Assembly (NCBI RefSeq): GCF_029893235.1
Contig: NZ_JARXWE010000006.1
Coordinates: 29,018-93,017 of the forward strand
Source: Dysgonomonas sp. PH5-45
GTDB taxonomy: Bacteria; Bacteroidota; Bacteroidia; Bacteroidales; Dysgonomonadaceae
Direction of reading: 5' to 3'
DNA length: 64,000 bases
Made by a program: the position numbers and the translations under genes. Positions 1 through 7,528 of this stretch are shown here, piece by piece; position 1 is the stretch's first letter, and each line of letters begins with the position of its first letter. The notes beneath the pieces were generated by a model, which did not search any database, was not told the DNA's origin, and was given only the letters and a program-made list of their open reading frames with translations.

Positions 1-2025
1 GCTGCTACATTCTCTATCGATTGTACCGATATATCTACTGCGGCTACCGTAAATACATATATGGACAGAACAGTACAAGTACCATACAACGTGAGTTCAG
101 TACCATATACTGTTTCAGCAGGAAATATCGGAGGTACCGTGAATGGTATAACTCCAAGTATAGCAGTAGATCAGGAGCTGAATACGAATACCGGATATAT
201 TACCGTGACTTTAAAAGGAACGCCAACATCGGTAGGGAATACATCTATTCCGATAACAATAGGTGAAAGTACTTGTAATGTAACAGTCGATGTATCTAAT
301 ACATTCGCTATCAATTGTACCGGAGCATCTACTACGGCCACCGTAGATACATATATGAATAAAACAGTACAGGTGTCGTATGCTGTAGGAGACGTACCTC
401 ATACAGTATCGGCAGGGAATATCGGAGGTACCGTGAATGGTATAACTCCAAGTATAGCTTCGGCTCAAACATTGACAGATAAGAACGGGTATATTACCGT
501 AACTTTACAAGGAACACCAACATCGTCGGGAACAACGCATATCCCGATAACAATAGACGGTAGTACTTGTAATGTAGCAGTTAATGTATCTAATACATTT
601 GCACTTAACTGTACAGGTGTATCTACTACGGCTACAGTGAACGCGTATATGAGTAAAACGGTACAAGTGCCGTATACCGTGGGAAGCGTACCTTACACCG
701 TTGCGGCAGGATATATAGGCAGCGTAGTGAATGGTATAATACCAAGTATAGCTTCAAATCAGACACTGACAGCGAAGAAAGGATATGTTACCGTAACTTT
801 ACAAGGCGTCCCAACGATAGTAGGGAATACATATATCCCGATAACAATTGGTGGCAGCACTTGTAATGTAGCAATCAGTGTAGCTAATACATTCGCTCTG
901 AAGTGTGGTAATAACGTGAGAGTACCTGTGACATTAGGCACAACCCAATTTACTAACTATGTAGTCAATGTTCCTTACGAATTGGGTGCTGCTCCAGCAG
1001 CAGGAAGTCCTTATGTGATATCTGCAAGTACAAATATAGGAGGCGTCACACCAGTAAATGGAGTAACTCCAAGTATTGCAACACGACAAGAGTTGACTGC
1101 TAAAACAGGTTATATCAAAGTTACGCTGAATGGTAAACCTACGGCAACAACACCTTCTGTAATACCAATTACCATAAACGGACAGTCATGCTATATCTAT
1201 CTGGATATTACAACACCTGTCAGCCTTAATATTATTTGTCCTGCTACAGCTCCTATAATCGGGGGGGTAGTTGATAAGGCTCTGCCTGCAAACACTACTG
1301 TATCTATTCCTTATCAGGTTAGTGGAGGAACATCCTATAAGTTGACAGGAACCACGGTTACAAATACGGAATATAATATAACTGCAACAATAGCTTCTCA
1401 AACATTAAGCTCAAGCGGAACTATTACTGTAACCATCACTGGTACGCCGTCTAAAAACACAAACGGTCTTGTAACGTGGTTTATTCCGATAGGGGCAGGA
1501 GAGGAATCTTGTGGTATCCGATTAAGTTTTGTAACACCACCACCAAAAGCCGACTGTGACGCAGATGCATATGCCTTTGTATTCCAACAAAACGGAAGTT
1601 GGTATGCCGTAGGAGATGTAGGGAAAGTCAGCGGAGTTGAGTATGGAAAAGTATATGGACCGTACGCAACGGAAGAAGAAGCATTAAGGCATCCTGAGGC
1701 GCTTCAGTATTGCGCATATACCACAGGCAACCGATGTGTATCTGTATATAAACGCGACGGAACACGTATTATGGCGAAATTCTTCTCTGTCGATTCATAC
1801 AGTGATGTTTACAAACCTGAGTCCGGACGTGTTGCATTTTCATCTTTGTGTACAAATGACATGTATATATATCCGGGAGGAAAGATGCGTTACGAATTCA
1901 ACAGTCTTCAACACCAAGATAAAAAAGGTGATTTAGGTGTAGTGACAGTAAACGGAGTTAAATATCTGGGCTTAGTACCTACCGGAAGCGGAGGAACAAT
2001 GACCACCAAACCTTTAATGTGGTAA
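1..2025 (+). CDS. Surface repeat protein, 3' part (5' end outside window)
   Basis: The reading frame is open from base 1, so the gene begins upstream and the ATG at 61 is internal. About 674 residues are visible. Three tandem units of exactly 294 bp (98 residues) start at 4, 298 and 592, each beginning with an NTF-type strand and a Cys and containing GGTVNG, GYITVTL and STCNV motifs. Two longer, diverged units follow (about 886-1215 and 1216-1550). The pattern of beta strands with paired cysteines suggests stacked extracellular beta-sandwich domains. The last 155 residues (from about 1551) are not repetitive and contain a segment that may bind or anchor. I see no clear T9SS sorting domain. 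Surface location is inferred; the family is not recognised. Confidence 0.8.
   Translation, partial: AATFSIDCTDISTAATVNTYMDRTVQVPYNVSSVPYTVSAGNIGGTVNGITPSIAVDQELNTNTGYITVTLKGTPTSVGNTSIPITIGESTCNVTVDVSNTFAINCTGASTTATVDTYMNKTVQVSYAVGDVPHTVSAGNIGGTVNGITPSIASAQTLTDKNGYITVTLQGTPTSSGTTHIPITIDGSTCNVAVNVSNTFALNCTGVSTTATVNAYMSKTVQVPYTVGSVPYTVAAGYIGSVVNGIIPSIASNQTLTAKKGYVTVTLQGVPTIVGNTYIPITIGGSTCNVAISVANTFALKCGNNVRVPVTLGTTQFTNYVVNVPYELGAAPAAGSPYVISASTNIGGVTPVNGVTPSIATRQELTAKTGYIKVTLNGKPTATTPSVIPITINGQSCYIYLDITTPVSLNIICPATAPIIGGVVDKALPANTTVSIPYQVSGGTSYKLTGTTVTNTEYNITATIASQTLSSSGTITVTITGTPSKNTNGLVTWFIPIGAGEESCGIRLSFVTPPPKADCDADAYAFVFQQNGSWYAVGDVGKVSGVEYGKVYGPYATEEEALRHPEALQYCAYTTGNRCVSVYKRDGTRIMAKFFSVDSYSDVYKPESGRVAFSSLCTNDMYIYPGGKMRYEFNSLQHQDKKGDLGVVTVNGVKYLGLVPTGSGGTMTTKPLMW
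4..885 (+). repeat. Three tandem 294-bp coding repeats
   Basis: The units are 4-297, 298-591 and 592-885. Units 1 and 2 are identical over 41 bases (124-164 and 418-458), whereas unit 3 is more diverged. This fits recent homogenisation between units 1 and 2. The period is a multiple of three, so gain or loss of a unit keeps the frame. Confidence 0.9.
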
Positions 2026-2100
2026 AAGGTAAACAGAACTTTTTTCACAAGTCCTAAATAACCGCTATGGGCTTATAGGACAAACATATAAATAAATTAT

Positions 2101-2142
2101 AAGATAGTTGTCGGCTCCAGTCCGACAACTATCTTTGTTTTT
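2101..2142 (+). terminator. Strong intrinsic terminator after the repeat protein
   Basis: A perfect 14-bp stem (2101-2114 with 2122-2135) closes a 7-base loop and is followed by a T-rich run. It lies 75 bases past the stop codon. Confidence 0.9.
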
Positions 2143-2329
2143 ATAAGCTCTGATTTTTATATAGAGGGCAATTAGCAGATAATATAAAAATCCTCTTTTG
2201 AGGGGATATTGCAAATTGTAATATACACAGGAGGTTATGGTACAATTGACTATGATTAAAATTGTACTAAACAGAATTAAATAAGCAAATTTAAATAGAC
2301 TCTTATTCTTTTATTTAAATTAACTTATC
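2143..2329. other. Intergenic stretch with a short inverted repeat
   Basis: Part of the 335-base gap before the gene at 2361. It holds a perfect 8-bp inverted repeat GTACAATT/AATTGTAC (2240-2247, 2260-2267), a possible operator upstream of the 2330 promoter. A 15-codon ORF (2237-2284) sits too close to its AGGAGG to be convincing. Nothing else is visible. Confidence 0.4.
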
Positions 2330-2337
2330 TAAATTTG
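2330..2337 (+). promoter_or_regulatory. Bacteroidetes -7 box (TAAATTTG)
   Basis: An exact TAnnTTTG match lies 23 bases before the ATG at 2361. It overlaps an in-frame GTG at 2337, which argues that translation starts at 2361. No good -33 box is seen. Confidence 0.6.
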
Positions 2338-2360
2338 TGAAAACTAAAAACTTTTTCAAA

Positions 2361-3056
2361 ATGAAAAAATTATACCTACTCTTTTTTGTCGCTTTCTTTG
2401 TGTTTTCTGCCAAAGCACAGCGGCTCACCAACGATAATATATACACAACCTATGGCAATAGCAGTTATATTAAAAATATTGCCAAGATGGAATTAGTAAC
2501 CGAAAGTGAATATTCCAAACAAATAAAAACCCCGGTAAACTATCTGAAGCAAGTACCGGTCGAAAACTATAAGAACGGAATCGTACTGTCGCTCCCTTGT
2601 AAAGACAAAGTAGTAAGGTATGTAGACGATTTGGTAGAGGGCGAATCGTATGCCCAATACCGTTGCATAGGGATGATAGAGTTTCTGAATGTATATCTGG
2701 TTGAATATGTACAGTGGGAGGCTTCGGGCTACCTGATGGTAGACATGACAACGGGCGAAGAAGTTTTCAATTTTGAGGAATACCCTTATATATCGAAAGA
2801 TCAAAATGTTATCGTCACCATAAAACAAGATCCTTACGAGGTTTCGGCAAACATTGCTTTCTATACAATAAAAGACAGAGTGATAAGCGAAGTGGTGAGC
2901 GATAATTTCGAATACTGGGTTCCTTACTACAAAAAAGCTATTTTCTGGGGCAAAAACAACAATCTCTACATTCCTGCCGTACACATAAATGCCTACGACT
3001 CGGATAAAGACCTGACTCAAAATTGCCAATACATTAAAATATCTATAAAACGCTGA
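2361..3056 (+). CDS. Secreted protein of unknown function
   Basis: 231 residues. The N-terminus is a clear signal peptide: two lysines, a hydrophobic stretch (LYLLFFVAFFVFS) and an AKA-Q cleavage site near residue 18. The mature part is rich in Tyr, Val and acidic residues and shows no motif I recognise. The start at 2361 is chosen over GTG 2337 because of the signal peptide and because the -7 box covers 2330-2337. It stands alone, with its own promoter and a shared convergent terminator downstream. Location is likely periplasm or outer surface. Confidence 0.75.
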   Translation: MKKLYLLFFVAFFVFSAKAQRLTNDNIYTTYGNSSYIKNIAKMELVTESEYSKQIKTPVNYLKQVPVENYKNGIVLSLPCKDKVVRYVDDLVEGESYAQYRCIGMIEFLNVYLVEYVQWEASGYLMVDMTTGEEVFNFEEYPYISKDQNVIVTIKQDPYEVSANIAFYTIKDRVISEVVSDNFEYWVPYYKKAIFWGKNNNLYIPAVHINAYDSDKDLTQNCQYIKISIKR

Positions 3057-3065
3057 TAGTAAAAG

Positions 3066-3110
3066 AACACGCGGCTGAACCAAGAAATATGATTCAGCCG
3101 CGTTTGTTAT
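3066..3110. terminator. Convergent (bidirectional) terminator
   Basis: A perfect 11-bp GC-rich stem (3069-3079 with 3093-3103) lies between two genes that point at each other. T-rich sequence follows on the plus strand and A/T-rich sequence on the other. Confidence 0.8.
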
Positions 3111-3132
3111 TATAGAATCTTAGTTTGTCGTA

Positions 3133-3879
3133 TTACATATTCATTCCACCACAAACAGGGATTACTTGCCCCGACACATACGATGACAGATCGGATGCAA
3201 GGAATGTAGCCACATTAGCCACATCTTCGGGCGTACCTCCACGACGAAGAGGAATTTGTTCTGCCCATTTTTGTTTTACTTCCTCAGACAGCACTCCTGT
3301 CATTTCGGTGATAATAAATCCCGGACAAATACAGTTTGCGCGGATGCCTCTTGAGCCCAGCTCTTTTGCCGTAGATTTGGCCAAACCAATCATACCGGCT
3401 TTCGATGCCGAATAGTTTGCTTGCCCGGCATTACCCGAAATACCTACAACTGAACTCATATTTATGATGCTCCCCGATTTTTGTTTCATCATAACAGGAG
3501 TCATAGCATGAATAAAGTTGAATGCCGATTTAAGGTTTACGTTAATAACCATATCCCATTGCTGTTCGCTCATGCGCATCAACAACCCATCGCGCGTAAT
3601 ACCGGCATTGTTAACCAGAATATCTATACGACCAAAGTCTTTAACTATTTCTGCTACAACATTGTGTGTGTCTTCAAAGTCAGCCGCATTCGATGCGTAT
3701 CCTTTCACTTTTACTCCAAAAGCAGCGATTTCTTGCTCTGTTTGTTTTGCATTATCGTCGATCGACAAATCTGTAAAAGCTATATTAGCACCTTCTTGTG
3801 CAAATTTAATGGCAATAGCCTTGCCAATACCACGGGCAGCACCTGTAACGAGCGCCGTTTTTCCTTCTAATAACTTCAT
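3133..3879 (-). CDS. fabG: 3-oxoacyl-[ACP] reductase FabG
   Basis: 248 residues, the normal length for this family. It is a short-chain dehydrogenase that reduces 3-oxoacyl-ACP with NADPH in fatty acid synthesis. Visible motifs are the nucleotide-binding GAARGIG (residues 13-19), NNAG (90-93), the catalytic Ser at 142/143, and YSASK with Tyr156 and Lys160. It follows a TetR-family gene on the same strand with a 34-base gap, so the two are probably co-transcribed. It may serve the general FAS II cycle or a specialised SDR reaction; motif pattern and length favour FabG. Confidence 0.9.
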   Translation of the reverse strand: MKLLEGKTALVTGAARGIGKAIAIKFAQEGANIAFTDLSIDDNAKQTEQEIAAFGVKVKGYASNAADFEDTHNVVAEIVKDFGRIDILVNNAGITRDGLLMRMSEQQWDMVINVNLKSAFNFIHAMTPVMMKQKSGSIINMSSVVGISGNAGQANYSASKAGMIGLAKSTAKELGSRGIRANCICPGFIITEMTGVLSEEVKQKWAEQIPLRRGGTPEDVANVATFLASDLSSYVSGQVIPVCGGMNM

Positions 3880-3913
3880 AATGTGTAAATTATTCTTTAT
3901 AACTAAATTTCAA

Positions 3914-4507
3914 TTATCGTTTTTTCTTTTTGATTCCTTGGAATATCAGGAATGCTATATTCACATGCTGGCGATTGCTTCTTGTATTGTCGGCACGGAT
4001 AAGCCCCCTGATGTAGGGCACTTCAATACCTTTCAGGGCATGATGCAAAATTTCGGCAGTCATATCTACGTCAGGCATTTCGAGCGAACCTTCGTCAACT
4101 CCTGTTTGCAAAATTTCTTTCAGCGTCTGTATTTCTTTACGGTCAAAAGCCTTTCTTACGTTCTGTACCCTCCATATATCACGGAAAAAATCGGCTTTAA
4201 GCGTTCCGTTTCTGAAAACTACATTTTTTACAGCATCCAAGCGCGTGTGGATATACGACAGTAGTTTCTCGTCGGCCGGAAGATCTTTCTCGGCAACGGC
4301 TTGCAACTCTACATACATTTTTTCGAGCTCAGACTCCACAACAGCCTGATACACCTCATTTTTATTATTAAAATAAGTGTATAACGTGCGCCGACCTTTT
4401 TTCGAAGCTGCAGCTATATCGTTCATCGTAGTGTTTTCAACACCCAGTTTTGCGAACAACTGCCGAGCCACGTCGATCAGCATATTTCTTGTTTTTGCTA
4501 TTGCCAT
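3914..4507 (-). CDS. TetR/AcrR family transcriptional regulator
   Basis: 197 residues. The N-terminal helix-turn-helix spans about residues 26-47 (TTMNDIAAASKKGRRTLYTYF), typical of TetR proteins. The rest is a helical ligand-binding region with no recognisable specificity. It lies directly upstream of fabG on the same strand, so it may respond to acyl compounds or control lipid synthesis, as FabT- or FadR-like TetR proteins do elsewhere; that is inference from position only. A TATTTTTG -7 box sits about 50 bases upstream. Confidence 0.85.
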   Translation of the reverse strand: MAIAKTRNMLIDVARQLFAKLGVENTTMNDIAAASKKGRRTLYTYFNNKNEVYQAVVESELEKMYVELQAVAEKDLPADEKLLSYIHTRLDAVKNVVFRNGTLKADFFRDIWRVQNVRKAFDRKEIQTLKEILQTGVDEGSLEMPDVDMTAEILHHALKGIEVPYIRGLIRADNTRSNRQHVNIAFLIFQGIKKKKR

Positions 4508-4556
4508 AATATTTTATACTAAAACACAGAAATTGCACAAGAGTTGCTGTTCTGTG

Positions 4557-4564
4557 CAAAAATA
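4557..4564 (-). promoter_or_regulatory. -7 box (TATTTTTG) for tetR-fabG
   Basis: On the minus strand this reads TATTTTTG, an exact TAnnTTTG match, 50 bases before the TetR start at 4507. Autoregulation here would be typical for the family but no operator palindrome is evident. Confidence 0.5.
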
Positions 4565-4754
4565 ATATAAAATACTTATAAATAAAGCCTCCGCCGCATA
4601 ATTTTACACTGCTTTTTATGATAAAATCACTTCATTTTTTCCATTTTCGTTATAATTTAGCCTGTGATGCATTTATGACTCCGCAGAATAGATGGTCAAA
4701 ATAACATCCATGAAATTATTGTTAAATAAAATTTAAACAGACTCTAAAACTTCT

Positions 4755-4762
4755 TACCTTTG
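4755..4762 (+). promoter_or_regulatory. -7 box (TACCTTTG) for the nucleotidyltransferase
   Basis: An exact TAnnTTTG match 35 bases before the ATG at 4798. No well-spaced -33 TTTG is present. The rest of the 290-base divergent gap shows nothing else. Confidence 0.55.
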
Positions 4763-4797
4763 TGTTTGAGTTAAAAATGAAATAACAAATTTAGACT

Positions 4798-5703
4798 ATG
4801 AAACCAACTTTATTTATACTGGCTGCGGGTATGGGCAGTCGCTATGGTGGCCTGAAACAGCTTGACGGACTTGGCCCTAATGGAGAAACTATTATGGATT
4901 ATTCCATTTACGATGCAATACAAAGCGGCTTCGGGAAACTGGTGTTTGTGATCCGTAAATCGTTTGAAAAAGATTTTGTAGAAAAAATCGCTTCTAAATA
5001 TATCAAACATATTCCTGTGGAAGTAGTTTTTCAGGAATTGGATAGCTTGCCCGAAGGATTTACCGTTCACCCCGATAGGGTAAAGCCTTGGGGAACGAAT
5101 CACGCCGTTCTGATGGGTAAAGATGTTATCCGTGAGCCGTTTGCCGTTATTAATGCCGACGATTTTTACGGACGCGACGGATTTGCTACTCTCGCCAAGT
5201 TCCTGACAAATCTTGAAGGAAGCAAAAATCATTACTGCATGGTGGGTTACAGGTTATGCAACACCTTGTCAGAAAGCGGATATGTGTCTCGTGGGGTTTG
5301 TAGCACAAATACCGAAGGATTCCTTACGAGTGTGGTTGAACGGACGCATATTGAACGGAAAGACGAAAAAATACAATATAAGGATGCCGAAGATTATTGG
5401 TATGAGTTGCCCGAAAACACACCTGTTTCGATGAATATGTGGGGCTTTACACCCGACTACTTCGAGTATTCGGCCAATTATTTCGTGAAGTTTCTGGAAT
5501 CGAATCAAGATAATCTGAAATCGGAATATTTTATCCCCATGATGGTAGACCATCTTATCTCGAACGGAACGGCTGATGTGAAAGTGCTTGATACCACAGC
5601 AAAATGGTTTGGGGTTACTTATGCCGAAGACCGCCCCTCGGTTGTGGCTAAACTGCAAGAGTTGGTCGATAAAGGAGAGTATCCTTCGCCGCTTTGGAAG
5701 TAA
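4798..5703 (+). CDS. Sugar-phosphate nucleotidyltransferase family protein
   Basis: 301 residues. The N-terminal LAAGMGSRYGG (8-18) with Lys20 is the nucleotide-binding signature of NTP transferases that make NDP-sugars or related activated compounds. INADDFYG (118-125) supplies the metal-binding Asp after the central strand. The family is common in Bacteroidetes; the substrate cannot be told from sequence alone. It is a single-gene unit, with its own promoter and a strong terminator 20 bases past the stop. A role in cell-envelope sugar activation is the likely reading. Confidence 0.8.
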   Translation: MKPTLFILAAGMGSRYGGLKQLDGLGPNGETIMDYSIYDAIQSGFGKLVFVIRKSFEKDFVEKIASKYIKHIPVEVVFQELDSLPEGFTVHPDRVKPWGTNHAVLMGKDVIREPFAVINADDFYGRDGFATLAKFLTNLEGSKNHYCMVGYRLCNTLSESGYVSRGVCSTNTEGFLTSVVERTHIERKDEKIQYKDAEDYWYELPENTPVSMNMWGFTPDYFEYSANYFVKFLESNQDNLKSEYFIPMMVDHLISNGTADVKVLDTTAKWFGVTYAEDRPSVVAKLQELVDKGEYPSPLWK

Positions 5704-5722
5704 AAAATATTAATGAAATTTT

Positions 5723-5758
5723 AGGGATATTAGGGAAGTACTTAATATCCCTTTTTTA
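5723..5758 (+). terminator. Intrinsic terminator
   Basis: A perfect 10-bp stem AGGGATATTA/TAATATCCCT (5723-5732 with 5743-5752) is followed by a run of six T. Confidence 0.9.
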
Positions 5759-6036
5759 TAGCTTTACGAGGCTATATTTATAATTATTTGGCAATATCTT
5801 TCAATTTTGTTTATTACCTTTGTTTATAAGGAAATCTGTTGACCTGAAATTTGCAGGCTAAACGGTTTTATGTTCAATAGCATGTGTGTTGTGAAAATGA
5901 GAGTATGAAAAAATACGTAATTTTGCGATGTGTAAATTGCAAAATGGATTATTTTTTGAAACGCAAACGTGTCAATAGATTTAAGGTTATCAACTAAAAT
6001 AAAATTCCAAATCAATCAAGGATTAAACTATCCATA
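5759..6036 (+). promoter_or_regulatory. Leader/promoter region of the flx-hdr operon
   Basis: This 278-base gap holds two exact TAnnTTTG boxes, TACCTTTG at 5815-5822 (TTTG at 5787-5790, spacer 24) and TAATTTTG at 5918-5925. Either would give an untranslated leader of about 100-200 bases before the ATG at 6037. I see no obvious FNR- or Rex-like palindrome. Which box is used cannot be decided from sequence. Confidence 0.45.
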
Positions 6037-6603
6037 ATGGAGAAATCGGGCTATATATCGGAAATAAAAGAATATACGGAAATCAATGTGAACCGTTGCT
6101 ATCAGTGTGGAAAGTGTTCGGCAGGCTGTGCCATTGCCGGCGAAATGGACTATCCCCCAAGTATGGTGATGCGTATGTTGCAAACAAATAATGAGGAAAA
6201 TTACCAAAGCTTGTTGCAATCGCAAAGTATATGGTTGTGCGTGTCGTGTCAGAATTGTGTGACGCGCTGCCCTATGGAAATTGATATTCCCCGGTTGATG
6301 GATTATATGCGTGAAAAGGCTTACAGGGAAAAGAAAGTAAACCGCAAGTCTTCAAATATACTATCGTTTCACAAAGCGTTCCTCGATTCGGTTAAACATA
6401 CTGGACGGCTATACGAGATAGGGCTTGTGGCAGGCTATAAAATACGTACTCTGAATATTTTGCAGGATATGGATGTTGCCCCGTCAATGTTTATGAAAGG
6501 CAAACTACCAATTTTGCCCGAAATGGTGAAGGACAAGAAGCAACTGACTACTATATTTAAAGAGACGGAAAAAGACGCTTCGTCGTCTCATACCCAGAAA
6601 TAA
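6037..6603 (+). CDS. hdrC: Heterodisulfide reductase subunit C-like (HdrC)
   Basis: 188 residues, near the usual HdrC length. Two ferredoxin-type motifs are visible, C21-C24-C27-C31 and C68-C71-C74-C78, each expected to bind a [4Fe-4S] cluster. HdrC passes electrons from HdrA to the non-cubane clusters of HdrB. It is the first gene of an eight-gene run to 13191, all on the plus strand, and hdrB follows. There is no N-terminal membrane segment, so it belongs to a soluble HdrABC complex rather than an HdrDE type. Confidence 0.9.
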   Translation: MEKSGYISEIKEYTEINVNRCYQCGKCSAGCAIAGEMDYPPSMVMRMLQTNNEENYQSLLQSQSIWLCVSCQNCVTRCPMEIDIPRLMDYMREKAYREKKVNRKSSNILSFHKAFLDSVKHTGRLYEIGLVAGYKIRTLNILQDMDVAPSMFMKGKLPILPEMVKDKKQLTTIFKETEKDASSSHTQK

Positions 6604-6666
6604 GTAAAAACAAAACTAACCGGGCATGGGCTTGGCTCACGCAAGGTGAACTATCATACAGAGAAG

Positions 6667-7515
6667 ATGAAAATAGGATTCTATCCGGGTTGTTCGCTGA
6701 AAGGTACGTCCTCAGAATACGCCCAATCAACGTTAGCATTGGCAAAGGCTTTTGGTGTTGATTTAGTTGAAGTTGAAGACTGGAATTGCTGTGGGGCAAC
6801 TGCCGCCCACAACCTCAGCCATGAGTTGGCAACAGCTTTGCCGGCTCGTATTTTGGCTTTGGCTCAGAAGCAAGGTTTGACCGAGCTTGTTATACCTTGT
6901 GCCGCCTGCTACAACCGTTTGAGTGTGACCCAGCACGAATTAAACAAAAATACTGCCTTGAAAACCCGTGTAGAGGAAATTCTGCAAATGCCACTCAGCG
7001 GAAATATTGAAATCCTCAACGTGATGCAGTTCGTAGAGAAATATATAGCTGATAAGATAGAGGAAAAAGTAACGACGCCTTTCAACCACAAGGTGGTGTG
7101 TTATTATGGCTGCCTGTTGGTTCGTCCGCACGATATTCTGAAGTTCGACCGTCTGGAAGATCCACAATCTATGGACTCCCTGATGCGTAAGATAGGAGCC
7201 GAGTCGATGGATTGGGGCTACAAAACAGAATGTTGCGGAGCTGGATTTTCGGTATCGCGTACCGATATCGTAGCCAAACTATCGGGCAATATAGTAAAAG
7301 ACGCTGCCGACCGTGGGGCCCAAGCTATCATTGTGGCTTGCCCTATGTGCCAATCCAATCTGGATATGCGCCGTAAACATATAAACAGTTATTTGCATCA
7401 GAAAGTAGATACTCCCGTTTTGTACATTACACAAGCCATAGGCTTGGCAGTGGGAGTCAGCCGTAAGGAGTTGGGGTTAGAAAAACTGTTTGTTGCTCCG
7501 GCATTTATAAATTGA
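6667..7515 (+). CDS. hdrB: Heterodisulfide reductase subunit B-like (HdrB)
   Basis: 282 residues from ATG 6667; an upstream in-frame GTG at 6646 would add seven residues that do not fit the family start (MKIGFYPGCS). Two cysteine-rich CCG domains are complete: C9, C41-C42, C78/C81 and C145/C149, C189-C190, C225/C228. In methanogen HdrB these residues bind the two non-cubane [4Fe-4S] clusters that cleave a disulfide. The catalytic cysteines look intact, so it should be active on some disulfide. Its natural substrate in a Bacteroidete is unknown, since coenzymes M and B are not expected. Confidence 0.9.
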   Translation: MKIGFYPGCSLKGTSSEYAQSTLALAKAFGVDLVEVEDWNCCGATAAHNLSHELATALPARILALAQKQGLTELVIPCAACYNRLSVTQHELNKNTALKTRVEEILQMPLSGNIEILNVMQFVEKYIADKIEEKVTTPFNHKVVCYYGCLLVRPHDILKFDRLEDPQSMDSLMRKIGAESMDWGYKTECCGAGFSVSRTDIVAKLSGNIVKDAADRGAQAIIVACPMCQSNLDMRRKHINSYLHQKVDTPVLYITQAIGLAVGVSRKELGLEKLFVAPAFIN

Positions 7516-7528
7516 AAACTAAAAAACT

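Noticed and set aside
21..266. 81-residue ORF in another frame of the repeat protein
   Set aside because: It repeats Tyr/Arg/Ser codons only because the repeat DNA is periodic; the true frame runs through from base 1.
2237..2284. 15-codon ORF behind AGGAGG
   Set aside because: The AGGAGG is only 2 bases from the ATG, and Bacteroidetes rarely use such sites; the sequence has no coding signal otherwise.
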